Shown piece after piece: positions 7,744 through 15,417 of a DNA stretch of 15,450 nt (the stretch's first letter is position 1; every line of letters starts with the position of its first letter). Below the pieces are notes generated by a model. The model had not been told where the DNA came from and did not search any database. It saw only the letters and a list, made by a program, of their open reading frames with translations. Source of the DNA: JBBQIY01 sp964618405. Its GTDB lineage: Bacteria; Verrucomicrobiota; Kiritimatiellia; RFP12; UBA3636. A program made the translations under genes and the position numbers. Location: the NCBI GenBank assembly GCA_964618405.1, contig CAZUAY010000062.1:1-15450 (forward strand). Direction: 5' to 3'.

Positions 7744-7818
7744 TGGAGCCGGCGACAGGACTTGAACCCGCAACCTATTGATTACAAATCAATTGCTCTA
7801 CCATTGAGCTACACCGGC
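7744..7818 (-). tRNA. tRNA-Thr (anticodon UGU)
   Basis: The 75-nt minus-strand sequence folds as a complete cloverleaf. The acceptor stem is GCCGGTG/CGCCGGC (7 bp, one G-U), the D stem GCTC/GAGC, the anticodon stem ATTGA/TCAAT with loop TTTGTAA, the variable loop AGGTT, and the T arm GCGGG-TTCAAGT-CCTGT. It ends with discriminator T and an encoded CCA. The anticodon TGT reads ACA and related threonine codons. It has its own promoter and is not embedded in a tuf-type operon here. Confidence 0.96.
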
Positions 7819-7833
7819 GCAAAAACGTGTTGA

Positions 7834-7863
7834 ACTATACAAAAAAACGCTATCGTTTGTCAA
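7834..7863 (-). promoter_or_regulatory. Sigma70-type promoter of tRNA-Thr
   Basis: On the minus strand a perfect -35 box TTGACA (7858-7863) and a near-perfect -10 box TATAGT (7834-7839) are separated by 18 bp. The expected transcription start, about 7827, leaves a leader of roughly nine bases before the tRNA. Confidence 0.88.
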
Positions 7864-7910
7864 ATAGCAAAACGTATGCTCTATTTTTTAAAACGCTTTT
7901 GGAGAAGTAA

Positions 7911-8042
7911 CGAGTTGTGAGTGGCGAGTCGTGGCGTGGGTAACGACGCACTTCTCACTACGCCCTAAGAACCATGGGCCACCGTCTATTAGAGACTCAA
8001 AACTCGTAATTTTTAATCGTAATTCTCTCGTTACTCGCGACT
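7911..8042. repeat. Degenerate heptad repeats between tRNA promoter and lyase gene
   Basis: At 7911-7938 the sequence steps in sevens: CGAGTTG, TGAGTGG, CGAGTCG, TGGCGTG. At about 7998-8042 a related series on the minus strand reads GTCGCGA, GTAACGA, GAGAATT, ACGATTA, AAAATTA, CGAGTTT. The last codons and stop of the lyase gene fall inside this second series. Similar heptads occur at 15373-15417. No terminator is evident for the lyase operon in this stretch. Confidence 0.6.
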
Positions 8043-10676
8043 TTTCCGCCACGTGTGCAGAGCTTCTGGAACTTCCGGTATCGGTGCATACTCGATCTGA
8101 CAATGATCGGGTTCCAGCGTTATCCGCAGATCCTGATCCGTGCAGACCTGACGTTCCTCCCCCTGCAAACCCTCGATAACCAACCTGCCAAGAGCGGGCT
8201 GCGTGAGGCGAACAGTTGATATCCCGCGATCCGCCGTAAAGAGTGTTGCCAAGCAAAGCGGTTGTCCTTCCTCAAGGGAGGGCAAACGAAAGACCAGCTT
8301 CGCCAGCGGGAACGTGGCATAAGGATAACCACCCCCTTCGAGCACGCGCTTCCAATCCGCAGATTGATCGCCAGGCAAAATCTCGAGTGGCCATCCTGAA
8401 GGACTTGCAACATCGAGGAAGACCCCTTGCTGTTCCAATCGAACCCCTGTAGAGGTGATGGTTGGCTTGCCGAGACAGTTCCACTCGATATGAGCACCTT
8501 CCAGCCCTGGTCCGTTCACGCGCAGACGATCCAGCACCAACAAGGAACCGCCGGATAGCACGATTAGCGTACGGAACCAATCGACACCTCCGTAATCCAA
8601 CTGCGCACCCGTGAACCACAGCAGCCCACCTTGGCGTCCACGTTGAAGCGCCGCGTTCATGGTCAGCCCCTTGACGACCTGACCGTCGCGATTTAAAACG
8701 AGCATATTATGGTCGACAGGCCCCAATTCACGGGATGAAAAGGCTTTGCTTACATTCGTGACCCCGATTCGCTTACCGTATCCATTCGAAACGATCCAAT
8801 GCCGTCCCAGATGGTTCATCCGGACGATGCCATTCGTTTCCTGGTGGGAATGTGAGACCTGACCGCCCACACCCTCCAACAACAAATACTGATCGTCATC
8901 CGTCCAACCCGTTCTGAAAGCGAGCTTGTCGAAAGCGAGCTCCGCAGGGAATCCAAACGCAGTCTCGGTAAGGAATGTTGGATCAAGGGGTACATGCTCC
9001 CAATCGCCTACAGCAGGCTGCGCAGCGACCGGCGGCCGTCGGATACCCGGATGGTCAAGGAATGAACTCGGCACATCAACTGGGTTGCGTGCGAACCCCT
9101 CGGCGGCGAACCAGCGCACAAGCCCGTCCTCGTACAAAGCGAGCATCTGCGCTGACACGGACCCCGTCGGACTCAAGGACAACCCTGTATCACCGTAATC
9201 GACAGGACGAAAGAAGTTATCGGTGGTGACGATTTGCCGTTCAACCATAGCCTGGAAGCATCCCGGGGCGAAAGGAGTCAGCCCCAAGCCCTTGTAGAGG
9301 CTATAAGCGGCGGCATGTTCGAAAACGAAGGGCTCGTAAGAACGAGAGTTTTCGCACTGCTTACTCCGTTTCCATAAGCCTCCGCTGAAGATGGCATCCG
9401 AGTACTCGCACCACTCAGACAGGTAAGGCAAATCGAAACGGCTAAAATAATCGGCGGCATAGAGCAGCGAAAGCGCCGGAAAGGTCTGATGGTTGTGGCG
9501 AGTGTCACCCTTCGTATTCCGATTCGGTGGCCAGAACTTGATACCCAGCTCATAAACGGATCGTGTGCAGGCGAGTAATAAGTTAACGAGAATCAAGCGG
9601 TCTTCATCGGTGAAAATGGATTCGTGCTCGAGGCGCGCAAAATTCAAAACCAATAATCCAAGCCGGAAGTCTAAATCGGCAGGATAACAGGCACCGCCGG
9701 GAATCTTTAGATAGTAATCTGCCATGCGAAACAGCAAGGCACGGAACAATTGCAATGCGCGAGGATCGGCAGAAAGCTGGTAATAGCGTGCGGCGTCGTT
9801 GGCAATATCGATTGGCGCCGCATTGTAAAAGCCTTTCTCAAAACCGCCACAGTCGAAACCCGCCGCCAGTAGGTCGGCGAGTGCCTCCGGTTCTTCTGGT
9901 GCTGCAACCTTCTGCCCCAGAAACTGAACAATTCGCGCAGGAAGCGAATCGGCAAACGTTTTCCAGGACGGAAAGCGCGCAGCCATCGCACGGCTCGGCT
10001 GGATACGGTGAACATGGGCTAAGCGCAATTCCCCATCTTGCAAGGCTATGCCTTCAAGCAAAATTTCAAGAACTTCCGCGCGATGCTCCGCTGCTGCAGC
10101 GACCTGAAGAACCACATGTCCCGACGCGTGAAGCCCGCAATGGGTCGTCACCACCCACCCGTCGTCGCCTGGGACCTCGGCATCGACAAACAGCGTACGC
10201 GCGCGTAGCGCCAGTTCGAGCGCCAACTGATTCTGATGCGAACCGCCAAAGACAACCAAATCCCGGGACTTGAGCGCGGCGAAGCTAAGGGCCGCTTCGT
10301 CGACGATCGGCAACGCGATGCCAAATCGTTTTTCGACCGCCGCAACCCACTCCTGCGCCAAGGCTCCTAGTGAGGTCTTGCCCGCGGGCACGACAACCGT
10401 CGCCAATGCCTCTTGCCCCTTCGCGAGCACGAGATCTGCCCGTCGCGGCACCGGTACTTCAATCTCTAAACTCGGGAAAAGCCAGAGTCCACTTGACGGG
10501 CGATACAACCGTCGATCAAGCTCCTTTCGCAAGCCAGCAATCCCCTCGTGGTGCAGGACATCGGCATAAACGCGCGGCAGATCGACAACCGTCGGTATAA
10601 ACCATCCCCATCCTTCTTCCTCAATATGCAGTCGAAAAGAATATCCGCGTTTTTTTAATGCGTCTAGCAATGTCAT
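8031..10676 (-). CDS. Heparinase II/III-like polysaccharide lyase with a GH67-like N-terminal domain
   Basis: An 881-aa protein with no signal peptide, so it is probably cytoplasmic. Residues about 80-210 look like the alpha/beta N-terminal domain of the DUF4838 paralogues (LVLAKG at 82-87, LPIVDEA at 122-128, VVFGGSHQN at 141-149). Residues about 260-550 are a helical toroid (RHNHQTFPALSLLYAADYF at 393-411). Residues about 575-860 are a beta-sandwich of the heparinase II/III C-terminal type (QVSHSHQETNGIV at 606-618, YGGVDWFRTLIVLSGG at 695-710, VLDRL at 714-718). H394/N395/H396 and H609/H611 are candidate active-site or metal residues. Lyases of this fold cleave uronic-acid polysaccharides such as alginate or glycosaminoglycans by beta-elimination. 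It is the last gene of the operon, starting 3 nt before the end of the upstream stop region, with AAAGGA placed inside the upstream gene's end. The last four residues are encoded by the heptad repeat. Substrate unknown. Confidence 0.75.
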   Translation of the reverse strand: MTLLDALKKRGYSFRLHIEEEGWGWFIPTVVDLPRVYADVLHHEGIAGLRKELDRRLYRPSSGLWLFPSLEIEVPVPRRADLVLAKGQEALATVVVPAGKTSLGALAQEWVAAVEKRFGIALPIVDEAALSFAALKSRDLVVFGGSHQNQLALELALRARTLFVDAEVPGDDGWVVTTHCGLHASGHVVLQVAAAAEHRAEVLEILLEGIALQDGELRLAHVHRIQPSRAMAARFPSWKTFADSLPARIVQFLGQKVAAPEEPEALADLLAAGFDCGGFEKGFYNAAPIDIANDAARYYQLSADPRALQLFRALLFRMADYYLKIPGGACYPADLDFRLGLLVLNFARLEHESIFTDEDRLILVNLLLACTRSVYELGIKFWPPNRNTKGDTRHNHQTFPALSLLYAADYFSRFDLPYLSEWCEYSDAIFSGGLWKRSKQCENSRSYEPFVFEHAAAYSLYKGLGLTPFAPGCFQAMVERQIVTTDNFFRPVDYGDTGLSLSPTGSVSAQMLALYEDGLVRWFAAEGFARNPVDVPSSFLDHPGIRRPPVAAQPAVGDWEHVPLDPTFLTETAFGFPAELAFDKLAFRTGWTDDDQYLLLEGVGGQVSHSHQETNGIVRMNHLGRHWIVSNGYGKRIGVTNVSKAFSSRELGPVDHNMLVLNRDGQVVKGLTMNAALQRGRQGGLLWFTGAQLDYGGVDWFRTLIVLSGGSLLVLDRLRVNGPGLEGAHIEWNCLGKPTITSTGVRLEQQGVFLDVASPSGWPLEILPGDQSADWKRVLEGGGYPYATFPLAKLVFRLPSLEEGQPLCLATLFTADRGISTVRLTQPALGRLVIEGLQGEERQVCTDQDLRITLEPDHCQIEYAPIPEVPEALHTWRKSRE

Positions 10677-10679
10677 AGT

Positions 10680-11522
10680 TTATTCCTTTATTAAATGACT
10701 CGATTCGTCGGATCCAGCCCCAGAAAGATGCCGAATAAGCGTCTCGGCGTCGAAAACAAAACCGTAAGACCTCGCAACCCGCCACAAGGCGACTTCTTTG
10801 CCCCATTCTTGCCGAGCCGTCTCTTTGTTTTCGACGGCGGTTACGGCCTGGCGAATGGCTGAACACATGAAGCCGCGTCTGCTCATCTCCACCATACCCC
10901 CAGGGGACATCATCAAACACTCATTGATCGCAAACCCAGCATACAGCAAATGATTAACACCGTCTGCCTGGCACAGTGCTGTTAATTGACTCGTCGTTGC
11001 CGCAACACCTTCGTCCCCTTGCGGCTCTGCCGCTATCGGGAACTGAAGCTCCCGAAATCCGCGCTCAATATCTTCCTTATTGTGTGTTCCGAGATGCCCA
11101 TGAGCCTGCTTGAATGCCACCAATTGTTCGAGTCCCGGATCTGATGGCGCGCGAGGCGGTTGAACGAGTACCGGTTCGGTCGGGGTCAAGGCCACCGCTC
11201 GTTGGTATCCCGGATAATTTTGGCAATAGTACGATCCGCTGGTAACATGATACAAGCGCAAGCGAGAGGCACGTACCGCCGTCAGCAACGGTGGAAAAAC
11301 ATTTTTCAGGATAACATCCGCACGTGGAAAAAATTCGACAACGCGATGCCAACCCGGATAGCGCTCCCGAGTCCCTGAATCCCAAGCGTGCATGACGACC
11401 ACAGCCGTCCGCTCAGGGATCATCTCGATCTCCGTCGTCTTCCAACCGCCAAATCCCTCAGCGGGCACTTCTCGAGAAAAGTCCGCATCAAACTGCTGGT
11501 AATAGTACGCCGGGAGTTTCAT
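10680..11522 (-). CDS. Isochorismatase-like cysteine hydrolase family protein
   Basis: A 280-aa protein without a signal peptide. The pattern fits the isochorismatase-like hydrolase fold. RTAVVVMHAWD (38-48) is the first core strand with a candidate catalytic aspartate D48. A core strand LLYAGFAINEC (192-202) ends in a candidate nucleophile C202, followed by a helix and RRGF (215-218), as in the usual LxGxxTxxCVxxTAxxAxxxGY pattern. It is longer than typical members (about 180-220 aa), with extra sequence at the N-terminus and around 95-175. Members hydrolyse amides, ureides or enol ethers; the substrate here cannot be deduced. Its ATG immediately follows the stop codon of the TPR gene, so translation is probably coupled. 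The ribosome-binding site is weak (AGAG). It overlaps the ribosome-binding site of the downstream lyase. Family call moderate, function unknown. Confidence 0.65.
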   Translation of the reverse strand: MKLPAYYYQQFDADFSREVPAEGFGGWKTTEIEMIPERTAVVVMHAWDSGTRERYPGWHRVVEFFPRADVILKNVFPPLLTAVRASRLRLYHVTSGSYYCQNYPGYQRAVALTPTEPVLVQPPRAPSDPGLEQLVAFKQAHGHLGTHNKEDIERGFRELQFPIAAEPQGDEGVAATTSQLTALCQADGVNHLLYAGFAINECLMMSPGGMVEMSRRGFMCSAIRQAVTAVENKETARQEWGKEVALWRVARSYGFVFDAETLIRHLSGAGSDESSHLIKE

Positions 11523-12395
11523 TTAGAGCTCTGAAGACAAGAGGTCGATAAGGGCTTGGCGCGCCTTTTGAATTTCGTTGATCTGGCCTTGAGTGGCACC
11601 ATGGCGTTCTGCCCGGTCGTAGGCGTCGATGGCTTTGACGCGCTCTCCAGACATCGCCAGAAGCCAAGCGTGCTCGATTCCAAATTTAGCAGTCCAGTAA
11701 TCAGGTTCGCGACTATCGAAGACTGGCTTTTCGGCGTCGAGCACCGCAAACGCCTCGTCGAAGTTGCCTGCCCCTGCCAGGTATCTCACATAAGCAAACA
11801 GGCACTCGTTACGTGCCGCAAGAAACACGGGTTTGGACAGGCATAGGCGATAAAGCTCGATCTCCTTATCCGTTTCACCACGCGCACGGTGTAGATCCGC
11901 TGCGTACTTACAGGACCAAGTCCACTCTACAATTCCACCCCCGGGGGCTTCAATGGCGCGATGATAGGTCGCAAGCGCACGATCCGTTTCGCCGCTCTTC
12001 TGATACAGGAGACCGATTCTTCGGAAAGCGTCCGATTGCGTTTCAATGGGGAAGGACTCAGGCGGAGTCTTTTTGAGAAGAGCCATCGCCTCCTCCTCGC
12101 GACTGGAATCTAGTAAGATCGTAAATCGCAAAAAAGAGCTCCACGCTTTGTCATTAAGCTGGTCTGCGTAAGCGAGCGCCCTCTCTGGATTTTTCAGATA
12201 CTTCAACGAGATGTCGGCCGCCGAACGCAAAAACTGAACTTGTTTACCAGGATTGGCAACCGCAAGCGTCTCGAGAGCGGTCAACGCCTCATCGTAACGC
12301 TTTTCTTTTTCGAGCCGACGCCAGTCTTGGGCATGAGCCGTGAGCGTCAATACCAGCAAGGCGACAAAAATTGGAAGTGTTCGGAAAGTTTGCAT
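11523..12395 (-). CDS. Secreted TPR-repeat protein
   Basis: A 290-aa protein with a signal peptide (residues 1-23, ending TAHA before QDW), so periplasmic or surface. The rest is almost entirely alpha-helical TPR-like repeats: RYDEALTALETLAV, NPERALAYADQL, REEEAMALLKK, GETDRALATYHRAIEA, GETDKEIELYRLCL, GNFDEAFAVLDAEK and GERVKAIDAYDRAE, roughly seven units. TPR proteins act as protein-interaction scaffolds; no catalytic motif is seen. The start has GGAG nine bases upstream. It lies 23 nt downstream of the DUF4838 gene and its stop directly abuts the next ATG, placing it firmly in the operon. It could help assemble or hold the exported DUF4838 enzyme; this is inference. Confidence 0.8.
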   Translation of the reverse strand: MQTFRTLPIFVALLVLTLTAHAQDWRRLEKEKRYDEALTALETLAVANPGKQVQFLRSAADISLKYLKNPERALAYADQLNDKAWSSFLRFTILLDSSREEEAMALLKKTPPESFPIETQSDAFRRIGLLYQKSGETDRALATYHRAIEAPGGGIVEWTWSCKYAADLHRARGETDKEIELYRLCLSKPVFLAARNECLFAYVRYLAGAGNFDEAFAVLDAEKPVFDSREPDYWTAKFGIEHAWLLAMSGERVKAIDAYDRAERHGATQGQINEIQKARQALIDLLSSEL

Positions 12396-12418
12396 GAGAG
12401 AAGCTCCGAGGTAGTGGA

Positions 12419-14989
12419 TTAGCGAAAGTGGATACGACCCATCGAGGCATCACCGGGAATCTGCGACATATTCAGAATTCCATTCCAAACGTGATGTTCG
12501 TTAGTCGCCTTTCCGTTTTCTCCTGTATAACGATGGATACGTCCGAAATTGGCGAACCACTCGGTGCCAGGTGTGGGCGTCTCTGCACCCAGAGTTTTAA
12601 AGGGGAATACGGCTTGGGTTAGCCACTCGCCAGTTTCGGGCAGAACTTGGGACATATAGGACCAATCCCCGTTCCAAGATTCATCGTTCCAACCGAAGCG
12701 GGGATGAAGCGGATCTCGGAGAAAGCCGTGCTGGGCATCATAAAAAGAATTTTCAATCGGCTCGTAGGTAAAGTAATAATAGCGGCTCTTGTCCGCTTCT
12801 GGGGAAAGGTTGACGACGATGCACTCTTGTTCCCAAAGATTCGCGTCGCGTCCGCGACTGACAAATTTCGTCATGTCGGCGGGTAAGGTGCCGCGGGTAC
12901 GCACATACAACGCCTGATCGTCGTAGAGCAACTGGAAGGACGTCTGAGTGCGGAGTGTTCCCTTCGAAAAGCGCTGTGATTCGGCGAACGGAATTTCTGG
13001 AACGGTTTTCCACATCGGTGAATCCACCGTCGGCTTTGAGGTCGCGCGAGTGACGTCCAAATCCTTATCCTTCAGATCTGTGATGCCTTCGCTACGAACC
13101 TTCTCCAAATCCCAATTGAATGGGGCACGGTCAAGAGCACCGCCCGAGAGTTGCAGGCGTTTGCGCTGGTCTTCATTCTTGCCAGCCACCGCATCGATCT
13201 GCGCATTACGGGCATCCAGTGCGGCAAGCAGACGCTCAAACGAAGCGGCGTCCCCGTCCTTCAAATAGCTGCGATAGTCTTGAATGACGAACGAAATATG
13301 TTTGAGGTGATCGAAATCTGCACGTAAGCTCGCGAGCCGCCCTTGGACACGCGGTGTCGTCGCCATCTTTTCAGCAGTGGTCAGCGATCTTTCCAGCTCG
13401 AGGATAAAGTCCACGGGCCAGAATGCGCCCAAAATAAAGAACGAATCGCAACCGATAGGTGCTGAATCCATATAGTTGGCAAACTTGCGGCGCGCGTCAA
13501 CGCGGAACTCAAGCGTTTCGAAGAACTTCCGCATCGGCGCAGCAGCTTCGAGATACGAGGCTTCAATATACTCGTTGAAGAGTTCGTAGGCAGTCTTAAG
13601 ATTCGGATCGATGCCGAGGCGATAATACGTGTAAATCGCAGGGCCATCGAGATTTAAAATACCACCGACCATCGGTTGCGTGTCAATGTTCAAAATTCGC
13701 ACGTTGTTCTTAACAAAACGTTCCATATCAACTTTGAAAGACTGAGCGGTGGTTAGTGGCGTCCTACCAAAAGCACGAGTGCCGTTAAAGGGGTAGTAAT
13801 AAACAGCGTAACCGGCAGGAACCTTAATTTTGCTCCAGTTTTCGAAGCTCGCCTCGCTGCTGTTGGCCATATGAATGATTGTGTTGGCCGGAAAGCTGTC
13901 AAAAGTGGTCGGCGGGCGAGTGGCTGGACCATAAGCGATAACCATAAGCTTTTTGCCGGGACGATCCTTGAGAAGACGTTCGGCCATATCGCGGTGCATA
14001 ATCCAGAGCTTCTCACCCCAAGCTCGGTCGTTCAGGTAATGGATGCCGTCAAGCGGCGTCGTGGTGGGCTCAACCCCATAAAGTGTGCGGCATTTCTCGC
14101 ACTGACAGGGCGAGTAGCCGTCCGGTTGTCCATCCGCGACAATATCGTAACCTTCGTCAAACATGCGCAGGAAATCTTGGTAAAGGAGTTCGCGCACCTC
14201 TGGGTTTGAAAAGCAAATCTGGATGTAGCGGTTCCTGCCTTGCTCCGGCATGCGCAGACCGTTATGTAGAGCGAAATATTCCGGATGCGTATCGGCGTAT
14301 TTTTCGTAAGTGATGACGTTAATGACATGGTGCGACGAGCCACCGATTCGACGCCAGGAATCGGCATGTTGAAGCTGATAAAAATAGATATCACTTTGCA
14401 CGCTGGCCCAAAGCATGTGCTCGCGGAGCCAGGGCTCCTGACGGTTATCAAGGTCGTCTGGGACGTAAAGAATCTGCTTTCTGATAAATTCTGTGCCTGC
14501 CTCTCCCCTTTCAGGCTGGAGATAACGTGCCCCTGCGTATCGATAGAGAAATTCGCCGACACTGAAGAGCGTCCCTTGCTCGATTTTTAATCCTCGACGC
14601 GAGAGCGGTTCATCCGAATCCCGTCCCGTGACGATCAGATCTTTGCCGACGACCTTGTGAACAAACATAGCACCCTGCAAACTGGAGACATCAACTCCGT
14701 TAGCCTTGGCAAAGGCGGTGGCGCCGAGGTAAATGCCGTGACGCTCAGGATCTTTTTCGGACTCTTTGGCAATCGGCAACTCAATGCCCTGCGCTGCAAA
14801 CGCTGTGCGCATGAGGTTGGCTGCCGCTTTCACGCTGCTCTCAAGCCGCACGTCAGCGATCGAATCCGGAATAAGGATCTGATGACGAGTTTTGCCGTCG
14901 ATACCCAGAATCAAGTCTCCGCCACGAAGGGGCGCCGCCAAGGCGGTGAAGAGAAGGGTGAAAAGAGTCAGTTGTTTTAAATGGGACAT
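12419..14989 (-). CDS. Secreted DUF4838 / CBM9-like glycan-active protein (paralogue 3)
   Basis: An 856-aa exported protein and first gene of the four-gene operon. The signal peptide is about 1-24 (hydrophobic 7-19; cleavage after AA at 19 or GG at 24). The GH67-like N-terminal domain is at about 25-180 (LILGIDG, LPIAKESEKDPERHGIYLGA at 71-90, EFLYRYAGARYLQPE at 146-160). DUF4838 is at about 200-580 (HPEYFALHNG at 235-244, DGQPDGYSPCQCEKC at 286-300 with cysteines 295, 297, 300, and EKLWIMHRDMAERLL at 326-340). The FNWD linker (624-627) leads to a CBM9-like domain at about 641-856 (TVDSPMWKTVPE, ALYVRTRG, SWNGDWSY, QAVFPFKTLG, FGRIHR). GGAG lies nine bases upstream of the ATG. It is closest in motif form to paralogue 2 but lacks the GH2-like tail. 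Probably an extracellular or periplasmic glycan-degrading enzyme; substrate unknown. Confidence 0.86.
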   Translation of the reverse strand: MSHLKQLTLFTLLFTALAAPLRGGDLILGIDGKTRHQILIPDSIADVRLESSVKAAANLMRTAFAAQGIELPIAKESEKDPERHGIYLGATAFAKANGVDVSSLQGAMFVHKVVGKDLIVTGRDSDEPLSRRGLKIEQGTLFSVGEFLYRYAGARYLQPERGEAGTEFIRKQILYVPDDLDNRQEPWLREHMLWASVQSDIYFYQLQHADSWRRIGGSSHHVINVITYEKYADTHPEYFALHNGLRMPEQGRNRYIQICFSNPEVRELLYQDFLRMFDEGYDIVADGQPDGYSPCQCEKCRTLYGVEPTTTPLDGIHYLNDRAWGEKLWIMHRDMAERLLKDRPGKKLMVIAYGPATRPPTTFDSFPANTIIHMANSSEASFENWSKIKVPAGYAVYYYPFNGTRAFGRTPLTTAQSFKVDMERFVKNNVRILNIDTQPMVGGILNLDGPAIYTYYRLGIDPNLKTAYELFNEYIEASYLEAAAPMRKFFETLEFRVDARRKFANYMDSAPIGCDSFFILGAFWPVDFILELERSLTTAEKMATTPRVQGRLASLRADFDHLKHISFVIQDYRSYLKDGDAASFERLLAALDARNAQIDAVAGKNEDQRKRLQLSGGALDRAPFNWDLEKVRSEGITDLKDKDLDVTRATSKPTVDSPMWKTVPEIPFAESQRFSKGTLRTQTSFQLLYDDQALYVRTRGTLPADMTKFVSRGRDANLWEQECIVVNLSPEADKSRYYYFTYEPIENSFYDAQHGFLRDPLHPRFGWNDESWNGDWSYMSQVLPETGEWLTQAVFPFKTLGAETPTPGTEWFANFGRIHRYTGENGKATNEHHVWNGILNMSQIPGDASMGRIHFR

Positions 14990-15142
14990 CGTGTATTCTC
15001 CGAATGGTCAGCAGTTTTAGTAAGCATTATGATTACACAAAATTTTTCGACTCGGCTTACGAATGCTTAAATGAATTCGTTCCGCCTCAATTAAACTGAA
15101 CACAAGATTACCATCGTCTCTTCCTAAGCGCAACTAAAATTC
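14990..15142. promoter_or_regulatory. Upstream region of the four-gene operon, with TAAGC-type motifs
   Basis: A non-coding leader. TAAGCATT (15021-15028) and AATGCTTA (15062-15069) form an 8-bp perfect inverted repeat with a 33-nt spacer, and a further GCTTA copy lies at 15055-15059, spaced ten bases from the second. Repeated half-sites like this could bind a regulator of the operon. I do not see a convincing -35/-10 pair. Confidence 0.3.
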
Positions 15143-15372
15143 GTAAAGGAAGTGGTCGTAACGAACGGAGAACGGAAGGCTTTGCCTGTTTGTCGTTTGC
15201 ATAGGCTGGAAGCATCTGCTCCCAGCGGCTCAATCTCTGTATTACTAACTCTCTGTGTTTAAAACCGCACCGCGCTTATTGCCACAACTGGGTTGATAGC
15301 ACAGCAGAGCAGATCTCAGGCGCCACCTCGCAAATATTTTCACCCCTCCTCCCCCGATGGCTGACCGATTAC
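15143..15372. repeat. Second, truncated copy of the MITE-like repeat
   Basis: In the same orientation as the 6913-7510 element, it shares GTAAAGGAA...GTGGTCGTAACGAACGG with 7104-7136 and then the segment from GCCTGTTTGTCGTTTGC through CTGACCGATTAC, which matches about 7310-7510 (close to 80-85% identical by eye). It has the right terminal inverted repeat (15361-15372). It lacks the left about 190 bp including the left inverted repeat, and lacks the about 175-bp palindrome-containing segment. No flanking duplication is apparent. Confidence 0.8.
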
Positions 15373-15417
15373 AGTCGCGAGTCGCGAGTTGCAAATTGTG
15401 AGTTGCGAGCTGGGAAA
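15373..15417. repeat. Heptad repeat array (CGCGAGT type)
   Basis: The sequence steps in sevens: CGCGAGT, CGCGAGT, TGCAAAT, TGTGAGT, TGCGAGC, TGGGAAA. It directly follows the right end of the truncated repeat copy and is related to the heptads at 7911-7938 and about 7998-8042. Confidence 0.7.

Noticed and set aside
7744..7818. tRNA-Thr as an integration site for a genomic island
   Set aside because: I looked for a second copy of the tRNA 3' end in the window and saw none, and no integrase is present.
6913..15372. Composite transposon carrying the operon between two active ends
   Set aside because: The right-hand copy lacks the left inverted repeat and shows no flanking duplication, and no transposase is present; only passive recombination between repeats is plausible.
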